Source of the DNA: Rhizobium bangladeshense | Lineage (GTDB): Bacteria > Pseudomonadota > Alphaproteobacteria > Rhizobiales > Rhizobiaceae | Length of the DNA stretch: 64,000 nucleotides | Reading direction: 5' to 3' | NCBI RefSeq assembly: GCF_017357245.1 | Contig: NZ_CP071612.1 | Location: 3,684,001 to 3,748,000 of the forward strand | Part shown: in pieces, positions 8,085 through 17,578 of the stretch | How the letters are laid out: each line of letters begins with the position of its first letter | How positions within the stretch are numbered: the stretch's first letter is position 1 | Translations under genes and position numbers: made by a program | Notes under the pieces: model-generated | The model's input: the letters and a program-made list of their open reading frames with translations, nothing else | Databases searched by the model: none | Told to the model about the DNA's origin: nothing

Positions 8085-9898
8085 GCACTTTCCTTGAATT
8101 CGGCGTCACCATCATCGGGACCGCCCATGGAGAGATCGAGAGCGAAACCTTTCACCCGCGCCTGCTGGCCGGCGACACTGCTGGCCGCCGGTTTCTTGAT
8201 CGCCGGCTTGCGGGCGGCGCTGGGAGCCGGGCTGCGGGCCGTCATATTGACGGCCGGCGCGCGTGACAGGCGGTTGCCTGCCGTATCGACCCTGAAGAAG
8301 GCAATCGAGGTCTGCAGTTCTTCCGCCTGGGAGGCAAGTTCTTCCGAGGTCGCCGACATCTGTTCGGAGGCGCCGGCATTCTGCTGAGTCACCTTGTCGA
8401 GCTGTTGGATCGCCTCGTTGATCTGAGCCGCACCGACATCCTGCTCGCGGCAGGCCGCGCTGATTTCGGCAACGAGTTCCGCCGTCTTGCGGATGTCGGG
8501 CACCAGGCGGCCGAGCATGTCACCGGCTTCCTGCGCGGCCTTGACCGTATCGCCTGACATGGCGCTGATTTCGGCCGCGGCCGACTGGCTGCGTTCGGCA
8601 AGCTTGCGCACTTCCGACGCGACCACTGCAAAGCCCTTGCCGTGTTCGCCGGCACGCGCCGCCTCCACAGCGGCATTGAGAGCGAGAAGGTCCGTCTGAC
8701 GAGCGATTTCCTGAACGATGCTGATCTTCTCGGCAATAGTCCGCATCGCCTGCACGGCGCGCGTCACCGCATCACCGCTCGCTTCCGCGTCCTTGGCCGA
8801 CTGCCGTGCGATCTTCTCCGTTTGTGCGGCATTGTCGGCGTTCTGCTTGATATTGGCGGCCATCTCCTCCATCGAGGCCGACGCCTCTTCGGCCGAAGCC
8901 GCTTGTTCGCTGGCACCCTGAGATACCTGCTCGGAACTTGCCGAAAGCTGCTGACTGCCGGCGGAAACATTCTCAGCGGCCGAGATGGCATCGGCGACGA
9001 CGCCGCGCAGCCGCTCGACCATCTGTTCGAGCGCAATGCCGAGCGTATCCTTCTCTGAAAGGGGCTTCGGGGACACCATGAGGTCGCCGTTCGAAATCTG
9101 GTTGGCGATCGTCGCGGTGTTGCGCAGATTTGCCGTCATCCTGCTCATCGAATCGACGAGATCGCGGATTTCGTCATTGCTCTTATGCTCTATCTTCTGC
9201 TCGAGATCCCCGATGCTGACCGCGTCGGCGAGGTTGACGGCGCGCTTCAGGCCGCGGGAGATGTTAAGCAGGATCCAGATCGCGGCCGCCGACGAGACAA
9301 AGATCAAACCAATCGTCATCATGACAAGCAGATTACGCGAGTGGGCATACTGCTCGTTGGTGGCCGCATCCGTTTCCGCGAGATTGGCTGTCACGGTGTC
9401 GTTCAGCTTGGTGAGAATACCGAGCAGCTGGGCCGTCGCCTGCTGCCCTTCGCCCATCGAAATGACGCCGGCTTGAGCATTGGATTCCGTCGTATTCTCG
9501 GTGGCGAGACCGGCGATGCGATCCTGCAACGTGGTCCATTTACTATAGAGATCACCGAACTCGGCCATCTCCTTCTTGATCTCCGCATCGTTCGAGGCGG
9601 CAAGACGGCCCTGCAGTGTCTTGATGACTTCGTGCTGTTGCGCAATCTCCTCGACATAGCCTGTAATCTTGACCGGATCCGTATTGATGATCGCGTCCTT
9701 TTCGGCGCGGATAGAGCGCATGACGGCATCGGAAAGATCGCCCGAATCGCGCAGGTTGGCGACCGGACCGGCGACCATGATCGATATCTCACTGTTCAAC
9801 GACGAAAGATTATAGATCGCAAGACCGGCCATGCCGCACGTGAGTAGCACGATGAAACCGAACACCAAGCTTAGTTTGAGTTTGATTGTGAAGCGCAT
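8081..9898 (-). CDS. Methyl-accepting chemotaxis protein (copy 1)
   Basis: A 605-residue transmembrane chemoreceptor. TM1 is about 9-30, a periplasmic four-helix-bundle-like sensor runs to about 188, TM2 is about 189-213, and a HAMP domain follows. A HAMP-like segment with [19 protein letters not shown] (about 266-284) leads into the cytoplasmic signalling domain, whose hairpin tip contains [18 protein letters not shown]. The end is an Ala/Pro/Lys-rich linker and a tail with [13 protein letters not shown], shared with the two neighbouring MCPs. The ligand is unknown. It reads into cheW with an ATGA overlap. Confidence 0.93.
   Translation of the reverse strand: MRFTIKLKLSLVFGFIVLLTCGMAGLAIYNLSSLNSEISIMVAGPVANLRDSGDLSDAVMRSIRAEKDAIINTDPVKITGYVEEIAQQHEVIKTLQGRLAASNDAEIKKEMAEFGDLYSKWTTLQDRIAGLATENTTESNAQAGVISMGEGQQATAQLLGILTKLNDTVTANLAETDAATNEQYAHSRNLLVMMTIGLIFVSSAAAIWILLNISRGLKRAVNLADAVSIGDLEQKIEHKSNDEIRDLVDSMSRMTANLRNTATIANQISNGDLMVSPKPLSEKDTLGIALEQMVERLRGVVADAISAAENVSAGSQQLSASSEQVSQGASEQAASAEEASASMEEMAANIKQNADNAAQTEKIARQSAKDAEASGDAVTRAVQAMRTIAEKISIVQEIARQTDLLALNAAVEAARAGEHGKGFAVVASEVRKLAERSQSAAAEISAMSGDTVKAAQEAGDMLGRLVPDIRKTAELVAEISAACREQDVGAAQINEAIQQLDKVTQQNAGASEQMSATSEELASQAEELQTSIAFFRVDTAGNRLSRAPAVNMTARSPAPSAARKPAIKKPAASSVAGQQARVKGFALDLSMGGPDDGDAEFKESA
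8286..9020 (-). repeat. MCP signalling-domain repeat, copy 1
   Basis: About 735 bases encoding the cytoplasmic signalling domain are highly similar in DNA to 10274-11006 and 12484-13214, with long identical runs. Boundaries are by eye. This is paralogous duplication, possibly kept alike by gene conversion. Confidence 0.7.
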
Positions 9899-10060
9899 TT
9901 CAAGCCCTCGTTAGTACCGCAGCGGGTATTCCGCGAAATCGCACATAGTGCCGTCGTGAAAACGCTTCATGCGTTGCCGGCAGGGCCGGCATGACCAAGT
10001 GCGTCCATGCACCGGTTCGATGCTGGGGCCGCTGTCGCCGCGCCCCAATCCTGTGTCCGA

Positions 10061-10077
10061 AGAGCGCTACGCGCTCT
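10061..10077 (-). other. Hairpin spanning the stop codon of MCP copy 2
   Basis: AGAGCGC (10061-10067) and GCGCTCT (10071-10077) form a perfect 7-bp stem with a 3-base loop; the TAG stop (10067-10069) lies in the loop region. The adjoining intergenic stretch 9899-10066 has two more small hairpins (AACGC/GCGTT at 9961-9975, GCCGGC/GCCGGC at 9976-9990) but no gene or T-run that I can see. Confidence 0.55.
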
Positions 10078-11992
10078 CGCGGAATTCTTCGTCCGCCATA
10101 TCCGGTCCGCCCATCGACATGTCGAGAGCAAACCCCTTCGCACGAGCCTGTTGGGCGGCCACGCTACCGGCAGCCGGTTTCTTGGCCGCAGGCTTGCGCG
10201 CAGCGGTGGGAGCTGCACCCCGTACCGTCATCTTGACGGCCGGCGCGCGGGACTGGCGGTTGCCAGCCATGTCAACCTTGAAGAAGGCGATCGACGTCTG
10301 CAGTTCTTCCGCCTGCGCGGCGAGCTCCTCGGAAGTTGCAGACATCTGTTCGGAGGCGCCGGCGTTCTGCTGCGTGACCTTGTCGAGCTGCTGGATCGCC
10401 TCGTTGATCTGGGCCGCACCGATATCCTGTTCACGGCAGGCAGCACTGATCTCGGAAACGAGTTCCGCCGTCTTGCGGATGTCGGGCACTAGGCGACCCA
10501 GCATTTCGCCGGCCTCCTGAGCGGCTGTCACGGTATCGCTCGACATGGCGCTGATTTCGGCTGCGGCCGACTGGCTGCGTTCGGCAAGCTTGCGCACTTC
10601 CGATGCGACCACCGCAAAACCCTTGCCGTGTTCACCGGCGCGTGCCGCTTCCACAGCCGCATTAAGAGCGAGCAGATCAGTCTGGCGGGCGATTTCCTGG
10701 ACGATGCCGATCTTCTGGGCGATCGTGCGCATGGCGTCGACGGCGCGCGTCACCGCTTCGCCGCTGGCTTCCGCATCCTTGGCCGACTGACGGGCTATCT
10801 TTTCCGTCTGAGCGGCATTGTCGGCATTCTGCTTGATGTTCGAGGCCATCTCTTCCATCGAGGCCGACGCCTCTTCGGCCGACGCGGCCTGCTCGGTGGC
10901 GCCTTGCGACACCTGTTCGGAACTTGCCGAAAGCTCCTGGCTGCCGGCCGAAACATTTTCGGCCGCCGAAATCGCGTCTGCGACCACGCCGCGCAACCGC
11001 TCGACCATCTGCTCCAGGGCAAGGCCAAGCGCATCCTTGTCGGAGAGCGGCTTCGGAGACACGGTCAGATCGCCGTTTGCGATCTGGTTGGCTATCCCGG
11101 CCGTGGTCCGGAGATTGGCGATCATGCTCTGCATCGCAATCCCGAGCGTGTCCTTGTCCGAGAGCGGCTTGGCATCAGTGGTCAGGTCGCCCATGGCGAT
11201 CTGGTTAGCAAGCGCGGCGGTCGCACGCAGATTGGCGGTCATCGTGTTGACCGTATCGAGGAGATCCTTGATCTCGTCATTCGTCCTGATGTCGACCTTC
11301 TGATTGAGATCACCGATTGCCACGGCATTTGCGACGCTGGTGATCTTCCTCAGGCCGTTGTTGATGCCGAACGTGATCCACAAGGCGGCGCCGAGCGCCA
11401 GGAGCACAGCGATTCCAGATGCCGTGGTGAGGATGAGCTTCGTCGAACTATAGAGATCGGTGTTGGCCTGATCGGTCGCCTGCATGCCCTTGCGCTGGAT
11501 CTCGGTCAGGGAGGCAATCGCACCGGCCATCTCGTCGGTCATCACCCTGAGATCGCCGAGTGAAAGCGCCAGCGCGCCCGATTTGTCGCCCCTTTCGTCG
11601 AGTTGCTGCAGTTCGGTCGACTTCTCACTAAATTTTTCTCCGATCGTCCGCAGCTTCTCCCAATGAGGCTTGCCCTCCGGCGAGGCGATGGCAAGCCCGG
11701 CGTCAACGGTGTCGAACAGCGTCTGCAGGTTCTGGTCGGCTTCCTTATAGAAGCCGGCTGCGGTCTCGTGATCGGTCGAAAGCAGCGCGTTCTTCTGAGC
11801 GCGGATCGCATTGACTTCGGCGATATTGGCATTCAGCGCCAGCTCCAGGCGGCGCACCGGCCCATCGATCATATTGCCGCTCGCCTCGTTCAAGGTGCCG
11901 AGGCTCAGGCTTCCGTAAACCGCGATGCCGATCAAAAGCAGCGTTATGACTGCAAAGGCAAGGCCTAGTTTGAGCTTAATGGTGAAACGCAT
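10067..11992 (-). CDS. Methyl-accepting chemotaxis protein (copy 2, repeated HAMP-like units)
   Basis: A 641-residue chemoreceptor starting [13 protein letters not shown] at 11992, where both MCP neighbours also start; the frame runs 33 codons further without homology. It has TM1 at about 9-31, a periplasmic helical sensor, TM2 near residue 195, then HAMP. Two tandem copies of a unit with the pattern NLRxTAxxANQIAxGDLT...KPLSDKDxLG follow, where MCP copy 1 has one. The signalling domain has [18 protein letters not shown] at the tip. The C-terminal tail carries [13 protein letters not shown]. The extra unit lengthens the signal-conversion region. The ligand is unknown. Confidence 0.93.
   Translation of the reverse strand: MRFTIKLKLGLAFAVITLLLIGIAVYGSLSLGTLNEASGNMIDGPVRRLELALNANIAEVNAIRAQKNALLSTDHETAAGFYKEADQNLQTLFDTVDAGLAIASPEGKPHWEKLRTIGEKFSEKSTELQQLDERGDKSGALALSLGDLRVMTDEMAGAIASLTEIQRKGMQATDQANTDLYSSTKLILTTASGIAVLLALGAALWITFGINNGLRKITSVANAVAIGDLNQKVDIRTNDEIKDLLDTVNTMTANLRATAALANQIAMGDLTTDAKPLSDKDTLGIAMQSMIANLRTTAGIANQIANGDLTVSPKPLSDKDALGLALEQMVERLRGVVADAISAAENVSAGSQELSASSEQVSQGATEQAASAEEASASMEEMASNIKQNADNAAQTEKIARQSAKDAEASGEAVTRAVDAMRTIAQKIGIVQEIARQTDLLALNAAVEAARAGEHGKGFAVVASEVRKLAERSQSAAAEISAMSSDTVTAAQEAGEMLGRLVPDIRKTAELVSEISAACREQDIGAAQINEAIQQLDKVTQQNAGASEQMSATSEELAAQAEELQTSIAFFKVDMAGNRQSRAPAVKMTVRGAAPTAARKPAAKKPAAGSVAAQQARAKGFALDMSMGGPDMADEEFRESA
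10274..11006 (-). repeat. MCP signalling-domain repeat, copy 2
   Basis: Second of three highly similar blocks of about 730 bases. It is closest to copy 3; for example, the segments around 10381-10460 and 12590-12660 are nearly identical. Confidence 0.7.
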
Positions 11993-12253
11993 GTGATACC
12001 CCGTGCCAAAACGATTGGATAGAAAGACGTTCCGATCCAGGGAACGCCGAACTTCAGAATGATTTGTCTGAAAGAGGGAAAGCGACTGCATTCACTTCCC
12101 GGCAGCCGAACATCTGTCGGTCGCAGCGTCAACGCCTACACGCGTTGGGGAGATTTCGGCCTCGGGCCACCGGAGCGGCCCGAGGGATCAAATGAGGGCG
12201 AAGGCGTTCACTGCCTCGCCGGGAAACGCTATGCGCTCTCCCCCGGAAAGCGC
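11993..12253. other. Intergenic stretch between MCP copies 2 and 3, with hairpins
   Basis: No ORF here is supportable. It holds a 9-bp perfect stem CCTCGGGCC (12160-12168) / GGCCCGAGG (12177-12185) with an 8-base loop, and the proximal arm of the stop-codon hairpin of MCP copy 3. At 261 bases it is the longest gap in the che operon, so an internal promoter or partial termination is possible. I see no convincing promoter. Confidence 0.5.
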
Positions 12254-12266
12254 CTACGCGCTTTCC
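12245..12266 (-). other. Hairpin spanning the stop codon of MCP copy 3
   Basis: GGAAAGCGC (12245-12253) pairs perfectly with GCGCTTTCC (12258-12266); the 4-base loop contains the TAG stop (12254-12256). The arrangement is the same as at the end of MCP copy 2. No T-run follows. Confidence 0.6.
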
Positions 12267-13966
12267 CGAAAATCGTCGTCGCTGGCATCCGGACCGCCCA
12301 TCGACATATCGAGAGCAAAGCCCTTGAGACGCTGCTGCTGAGCCGCAACCGTCTGGCCACGGCCGCCCTGGCTTTGGGCCTGCTGGGCAGGCTTGCGGGC
12401 AACGGTCGGAGCCTTGACCACCTTGGCCGGACCTTTTGCCGGCGACTTCTGGGCGCCGGAACCCGCTCTGCCTGCCGTATCGACCTTGAAGAAGGCGATC
12501 GACGTCTGCAGTTCTTCCGCCTGGGAGGCGAGCTCCTCGGAAGTTGCAGACATCTGTTCGGAGGCGCCGGCGTTCTGCTGCGTGACCTTGTCGAGTTGCT
12601 GGATCGCCTCGTTGATCTGGGCCGCACCGATATCCTGTTCGCGGCAGGCGGCGCTGATCTCGGAAACGAGTTCCGCCGTCTTGCGGATATCGGGCACTAG
12701 GCGGCCGAGCATCTCGCCGGCATCGGCAGCGGCCTTGACGGTATCGCTGGACATCGAGCTGATTTCGGCCGCGGCCGACTGGCTGCGCTCGGCAAGCTTG
12801 CGCACTTCCGATGCGACCACTGCAAAACCCTTGCCGTGCTCGCCGGCGCGTGCCGCTTCCACAGCGGCATTGAGGGCAAGCAGATCCGTCTGACGCGCGA
12901 TTTCCTGGACGATGCTGATCTTCTGCGCGATCGTGCGCATGGCGTCGACCGCGCGCGTCACCGCCTCGCCGCTGGCTTCCGCATCCTTGGCCGACTGACG
13001 GGCTATCTTTTCCGTCTGGGCGGCATTGTCGGCATTCTGCTTGATGTTGGCGGCCATCTCCTCCATCGAGGCGGAAGCCTCTTCGGCCGAAGCCGCCTGC
13101 TCCGAGGCGCCCTGCGACACCTGCTCGGAGCTTGCCGAGAGCTGCTGGCTGCCCGACGAGACGTTTTCGGCGGCCGATATCGCGTCGGCGACCACGCCGC
13201 GCAGGCGTTCGATCATGATGTTGACGTTGCCCAGGAGTTCGCCGATTTCATCATGGCTGGTGATATCGGCCATTTTCGTCAGGTCGCCTTCAGACACTTC
13301 ACGCACCACGGTATTGGCGCGGCTGAGGCCTTTGCTGATCGTGCTGGCGATCCAGAAGGCGGTAATCGCGGCAATCAGCAGTGCAACGGCAGCGACGGCG
13401 ATCATCGTCGTGCGCGTCGTCGCATACTGCGCGTCGGCATCGGCGTCGGCGGCCTTCATGCGCTGCTTTTCAAGCGCCAGGATCTCGGCGAGCGTCGAGT
13501 CGATATTGTTGACGGCAGCCCGCGCCGTCGTAATGGAGACAGTGTTTGCACCTTCAGCATTGCCCACCTTCAGGTAGTCACGGATTTGATCGTCGGCTGC
13601 GTTGAAGGACTTCGAAAATTCGGCGATACGAGCCCAGCGCGCCTTGCCTTCTTCCGTCGCAAGCGTCAGCACCTGATTGAAGGCGTCACTGAAGTCCTTG
13701 CGGGCCTGATTGCCCTTGTCGATCGCCGCGGCCGATTCATCGGCGCTACGGGCATTGAGCAGGTTCTTCTGCTGGCGGATGGCTTCGAGTTGCGCGATGT
13801 TGATCTGCTGCGCAAGGTCGAGGCGGGCCGCCGGGCCGGCAAGAAGATTGCCGATCGTATCGTTCAGTGATCCGAGGCTGAAAATGCCATAAACGGCAGT
13901 GCCCAATAACATGAGAATAATAAAGGTGAACGCCGTCACCAGTTTCGTCTTGATTGTCAGTCTCAT
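12254..13966 (-). CDS. Methyl-accepting chemotaxis protein (copy 3)
   Basis: A 570-residue chemoreceptor. TM1 is about 10-31, the periplasmic sensor runs to about 188, TM2 is [20 protein letters not shown] (about 193-212), and a single HAMP ([20 protein letters not shown]) feeds the signalling domain. The hairpin tip is identical to those of copies 1 and 2. The C-terminus has a Lys/Ala/Gln-rich linker and the [13 protein letters not shown] tail. It is the first of the three MCP genes after cheW and is separated from it by 31 bases. Its sensor differs from the other two, so it probably binds a different signal. Confidence 0.93.
   Translation of the reverse strand: MRLTIKTKLVTAFTFIILMLLGTAVYGIFSLGSLNDTIGNLLAGPAARLDLAQQINIAQLEAIRQQKNLLNARSADESAAAIDKGNQARKDFSDAFNQVLTLATEEGKARWARIAEFSKSFNAADDQIRDYLKVGNAEGANTVSITTARAAVNNIDSTLAEILALEKQRMKAADADADAQYATTRTTMIAVAAVALLIAAITAFWIASTISKGLSRANTVVREVSEGDLTKMADITSHDEIGELLGNVNIMIERLRGVVADAISAAENVSSGSQQLSASSEQVSQGASEQAASAEEASASMEEMAANIKQNADNAAQTEKIARQSAKDAEASGEAVTRAVDAMRTIAQKISIVQEIARQTDLLALNAAVEAARAGEHGKGFAVVASEVRKLAERSQSAAAEISSMSSDTVKAAADAGEMLGRLVPDIRKTAELVSEISAACREQDIGAAQINEAIQQLDKVTQQNAGASEQMSATSEELASQAEELQTSIAFFKVDTAGRAGSGAQKSPAKGPAKVVKAPTVARKPAQQAQSQGGRGQTVAAQQQRLKGFALDMSMGGPDASDDDFRESA
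12484..13214 (-). repeat. MCP signalling-domain repeat, copy 3
   Basis: Third copy of the signalling-domain block of about 730 bases. Similarity falls off sharply upstream in the HAMP and sensor regions and downstream in the linker. Confidence 0.7.
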
Positions 13967-13997
13967 CGTCCCAAACCCCTCTTGGATTCATCCGCCT

Positions 13998-14507
13998 TCA
14001 GTTGACGGCCCCCGCCGCGTCATGTCGCGATGAAAAAATCGCCTGCAGATTCGGGAGAATGATGAACTCTCCACCCCTCTTCACCAGGCAGTTGATGTAG
14101 TCGGCGCGCCAGCGCATGCCGACGCTCGGTGGCGCCTCGCTCGCGTTTTTTGTCAGCGTCGTCACCTCGTTCACCTTGTCGGTTCTGAGACCGACGAGCG
14201 TCGGCTCACCCTGCAGGTCGATCTCGATGACGATGAAGCGGCTGTCGATCGTCGCCTCCGCCGCCTCCATCCCGAAGGCGAGACGCAGGTCGGCGAGCGG
14301 AATGACCTTGCCGCGGAAGTTGATGACGCTGGCGACGAAGGGCTGGCTGCCCGGCACCGCGGTCTCCGGAAGCAGGTCCAGGATTTCCTGGACGATGACC
14401 GCCTCCAGCGCAAAGGTCTCGCCGTTGAGATCGAAGGTCAGGACCTCGACCTCCTCGGCATAGTTCCAATGATTGTCGAAACGTTCGACCGTTGCTGCTG
14501 CTCTCAT
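13998..14507 (-). CDS. cheW: CheW coupling protein (cheA-proximal copy)
   Basis: A 169-residue CheW-domain adaptor with an acidic lead-in of about 20 residues. Visible features are VLTFDLNGETFALEAVIVQE, the VINFRGKVIPLADLRLAFG core, and RADYINCLVKRGGEFIILPN. The start ATG overlaps the cheA stop (ATGA), so its synthesis is tied to the kinase. It bridges CheA to the MCPs encoded immediately downstream. Confidence 0.94.
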   Translation of the reverse strand: MRAAATVERFDNHWNYAEEVEVLTFDLNGETFALEAVIVQEILDLLPETAVPGSQPFVASVINFRGKVIPLADLRLAFGMEAAEATIDSRFIVIEIDLQGEPTLVGLRTDKVNEVTTLTKNASEAPPSVGMRWRADYINCLVKRGGEFIILPNLQAIFSSRHDAAGAVN

Positions 14508-16549
14508 CCTGCTACCCGCAATTGCGCCTCCTGTTGCTGACCCGCGGCAACCAGATGCCCGACGTCGAGAATGAGGGCGACGCTGCCGTCGCCGAGAATG
14601 GTGGCGCCCGAAAAAGTCGCCACGTCATTGTGGAGTTTCGACATCGACTTGATGACCGTCTGGTGATCGCCAATGATCTGGTCGACGACGAGGCCAACCC
14701 GCTCGGTTCCGGTCGAGATGACCACGACCTTCTGGTGCACATCGGGTTTAGTGCCGGTGCGGAATAGATCACGCAGGCGCAGGAACGGCACCAGACTGTC
14801 ACGCAGCGAGATGAAGCTGCGGCCGCGTGAGCGGAGATCTTCCTCGAGCGATAGTTCGAGGCATTCCTCGACCGCCGAGAGCGGAATGACGTAGCGGCCC
14901 GAGCCGACACGCACCAGCAGTCCGTCGATGATGGCTAGCGTCAGCGGGATGCGCAGCGATACTTCCGAGCCCTGACCCGGCACGCTGACGATATCAATCG
15001 CGCCGCGAAGCGCCTCGACCGTCTTCTTGACGACGTCCATACCGACGCCCCGGCCGGAGAGATTGGTGATCGCCGCAGCCGTCGAAAAGCCGGGAGCGAA
15101 GATCAACTGCAGCAACTCTTGGTCCGAAAGCGGCTGGCCGGGCAGAATGAGACCGGAGGATTCCGCCTTGGCCCGAACCCGTTCACGATTAATGCCGCGG
15201 CCATCGTCCTTGATCGAGATGATCACCTCCCCGCCGGCCTGGCGGGCCGAAAGCGTCACCGTGCCGGCTTCGGTCTTGCCGGCGGCAAGGCGGTCGTCAG
15301 GTGTCTCGAGACCATGATCGATCGAGTTGCGCACCAGATGCACCAGCGGATCGGCCAGGCGCTCGATCACCGTCTTGTCGACTTCGGTCGTCTCGCCCTC
15401 CGTCACCAGCTCGATCACCTTCCCAGTTTCACGTGCGAGGTCGTGGACAAGTCGACGGAAGCGGGAGAAGAGGGTCGCGACCGGCACCATGCGCAGCACC
15501 ATCATCGTGTCGCGCAATTCGCCGGAAAGACGTTCGATTTCTTCCGATACGGAGCGCAACGCAATGTCGGTGCTGGCGCCGGCGAGCTGGCTGAGGCGCG
15601 ATTGCGCAATGACGAGCTCACCGACGCGGTCCATCAGTTCGTCCAGACGCTCAGCCGGGACCCGCACGTTCTCGGCAGCCTTCGCCTGGCTGGCGGCGAC
15701 GGGCGCCTCACGCTTGACGGGAACCGCTTCCACGGGACGGAATTCCGGCACGGCAGCAGCCGGCACAGGCGCCGGCGATACGGAGGCGGCAGCGAGGCGC
15801 GCCGGCCCTGCTTCAGCCGGAGCGGCTGCTATCGCCACTGTGCCGTCGATCTCATCAACGCTGAGTTCCATGTCGTCGAGCACGAAGATGAAGACGTCGT
15901 CGATCGCCGAACGGTCCTGCTCGCTGGTCAGCGTCACATCCCAGGAAACGTAGAGTTCCGTCGGAGTGAGCGCGTCGAGCGGTGGAATGGCCGAAGTATT
16001 GGCGCGCACGGTGCATTCGCCGAGATCACGCAACTCGTCCAGCAAACCCAGCGGATTGGTACCGTTGGCCATTGAACTGGCCGGCAGGCTGAAGCGGATG
16101 CGCCAGCTGTTCTTCCCCGATGTATTTTGCACGGGCGCTGTGACAGCGGCTGCCGCCGTGGCGGGCGTCGCAGTCTTGCCGCCGACGGCAGCCTGCAGCT
16201 GCGCCAGCAGCTTATGCCCGGTGTCGCCGTGATCGGCGTCGGGCTGTTCGACGAGGGCACGCATATGATCCTGGGCGGCGAGAACGGCGGCGACGAGTTC
16301 GCTGGTCGCCGCGACCTCGCCCTTCCGGACGCGGTCGAAGGCGGTTTCGCAATGATGGGTGAAGGCGGCGAGCGCCTCGAAACCGAACATCGCGCCCGAT
16401 CCCTTGAGCGTGTGAAGCCCACGGAATACCGCGTCGACGAGATCCTTATTGTCGAGCTGGTGCGTGAGGTCGAGAAGTCCGGCCTCGATCGCTTCGAGGC
16501 ATTCGGCAGCTTCCATGCGGAATACGGCGACGGGATCGAGGGCGCTCAT
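14504..16549 (-). CDS. cheA: CheA chemotaxis histidine kinase
   Basis: A 681-residue kinase with the full CheA domain order. The Hpt/P1 domain has His46 in GLHTLKGSG. P2-like sequence follows at about 145-240. The P3 dimerisation helix contains PAERLDELMDRVGELVIAQS. The P4 ATPase has HLVRNSIDHG, DDGRGI and GRGVGMDVV boxes, and a C-terminal P5 CheW-like domain ends with ILDVGHLV. It phosphorylates the CheY and CheB of this operon. It overlaps cheY upstream and cheW downstream by ATGA. Confidence 0.96.
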   Translation of the reverse strand: MSALDPVAVFRMEAAECLEAIEAGLLDLTHQLDNKDLVDAVFRGLHTLKGSGAMFGFEALAAFTHHCETAFDRVRKGEVAATSELVAAVLAAQDHMRALVEQPDADHGDTGHKLLAQLQAAVGGKTATPATAAAAVTAPVQNTSGKNSWRIRFSLPASSMANGTNPLGLLDELRDLGECTVRANTSAIPPLDALTPTELYVSWDVTLTSEQDRSAIDDVFIFVLDDMELSVDEIDGTVAIAAAPAEAGPARLAAASVSPAPVPAAAVPEFRPVEAVPVKREAPVAASQAKAAENVRVPAERLDELMDRVGELVIAQSRLSQLAGASTDIALRSVSEEIERLSGELRDTMMVLRMVPVATLFSRFRRLVHDLARETGKVIELVTEGETTEVDKTVIERLADPLVHLVRNSIDHGLETPDDRLAAGKTEAGTVTLSARQAGGEVIISIKDDGRGINRERVRAKAESSGLILPGQPLSDQELLQLIFAPGFSTAAAITNLSGRGVGMDVVKKTVEALRGAIDIVSVPGQGSEVSLRIPLTLAIIDGLLVRVGSGRYVIPLSAVEECLELSLEEDLRSRGRSFISLRDSLVPFLRLRDLFRTGTKPDVHQKVVVISTGTERVGLVVDQIIGDHQTVIKSMSKLHNDVATFSGATILGDGSVALILDVGHLVAAGQQQEAQLRVAG

Positions 16550-16914
16550 CTTCCTAAGACCTTTTTCACGATCTTCACGAGATTTTCCGGGTCGAACGGC
16601 TTGGTCAGCCAGCCAGTCGCGCCTGCAGCCTTCGCACGCGCCTTGAGATCGGCGTCAGATTCCGTCGTTAGAAAGATAATCGGAACACCGGCCTGCGCTG
16701 GCAGCTTGCGCAGTTCCTCGATCATCGTCAGCCCGTCCATAACCGGCATGTTGAGATCGGTTACGATCAAATCGAAGCTGCCGCTTTTGGCCGCCATGAG
16801 GCCTTCCGCCCCGTTCACCGCTTCGGTAACGCTAAAACCGGCATTGGTGAGCGTGACCTTGGTGGTCAGGCGGATGCTGGCGGAATCGTCTACGGTCAGG
16901 ATGTTGGCACTCAT
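16546..16914 (-). CDS. cheY: CheY-type single-domain response regulator
   Basis: A 122-residue receiver domain. The acidic pair is at 9-10, phospho-acceptor Asp53 lies in VTDLNMPVMDG, the conserved Thr is in FLTTES, and Lys105 is in TKPFDP. It lies between the STAS gene and cheA with ATGA overlaps at both ends. It is the presumed output of this pathway. No CheZ, CheX or CheC is encoded in the operon, so its dephosphorylation must be intrinsic or rely on another protein; see the divergent gene at 17579. Confidence 0.94.
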   Translation of the reverse strand: MSANILTVDDSASIRLTTKVTLTNAGFSVTEAVNGAEGLMAAKSGSFDLIVTDLNMPVMDGLTMIEELRKLPAQAGVPIIFLTTESDADLKARAKAAGATGWLTKPFDPENLVKIVKKVLGR

Positions 16915-17240
16915 AACATCACCTCTTTATGCAACCAGAACTTTAAGTCTTCCTGATCGAAGGATTCGATAAAGCCGCCGCGCTCAAGTACCTTCAGAAC
17001 AGAGCCGCTGGCGGGGGAAGAAAGCCTGAACGTCTTTCCCTCAGATTTTGCTTGGCGGCGGGCCGCCTCCACAAGTTGGATGAAACTGAGATCAGCTTCA
17101 GCGCCATCAGAGATGCTGACGACAATTTCGTCTTTACTACGAAATTCAGCGCTAAGCTTGGAATGCAATTCCAACACATGGCGGATGCTTAGCATGTCCG
17201 GCAAATTTATAGATTCACAATATTGACTCTGAGTATCCAA
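16911..17240 (-). CDS. STAS-domain protein, first gene of the che operon
   Basis: A 109-residue protein with the fold pattern of STAS/anti-anti-sigma-like domains (VVSISDGAEADLSFIQLVEA, about 40-59; FRLSSPAS; a final helical segment). The phosphorylatable Ser position of SpoIIAA-like proteins appears as DLSFIQL. The start codon is a TTG at 17240 supported by a strong GAGGGGG ribosome site six bases upstream; the next ATG would remove 15 residues. The stop overlaps cheY (ATGA). STAS proteins accompany several non-flagellar or secondary che clusters; the exact role is unknown. Confidence 0.8.
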   Translation of the reverse strand: MDTQSQYCESINLPDMLSIRHVLELHSKLSAEFRSKDEIVVSISDGAEADLSFIQLVEAARRQAKSEGKTFRLSSPASGSVLKVLERGGFIESFDQEDLKFWLHKEVML

Positions 17241-17578
17241 TGCAGCCCCCTCGGCCCGAGAAATACTTGTGACCCTAAGAGGACTCTCACGACAGCGTTA
17301 ATGCAGCGTAAACAGCGGTTGTAGAAAACTGCCGTGTAGCGGATTCCGCGACTCCCAATTCTCATCCGGAATAAGTTGTATCTTTCTCTCAAAATTTAGA
17401 AACAATAGAGTAAAAACAGAGTCTTAAATGGTCTCTATTGACCCAGAACTGCGCCGGGCGCCTCGATCACACCTTTCATTAATCACAACGCACGCGAGTC
17501 TGTTGCGTTTACCGGACATTTCCATCCTGCCCGTAAAACTAGAGTCGAATGGTCTGTGTTTTGAGAAAAGGTATAAAT
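17241..17578. promoter_or_regulatory. Divergent control region of the che operon and the MCP/CheZ-like gene
   Basis: About 340 bases without a gene, AT-rich around 17380-17430 in an otherwise GC-rich window. It must carry promoters for both directions. I note AGAGTCTTAAATGGTCTCT at 17418-17436, a weak inverted repeat, and a GAGGGGG ribosome site for the leftward TTG start. No clean sigma-70 or sigma-28 consensus is certain by eye. Confidence 0.5.
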
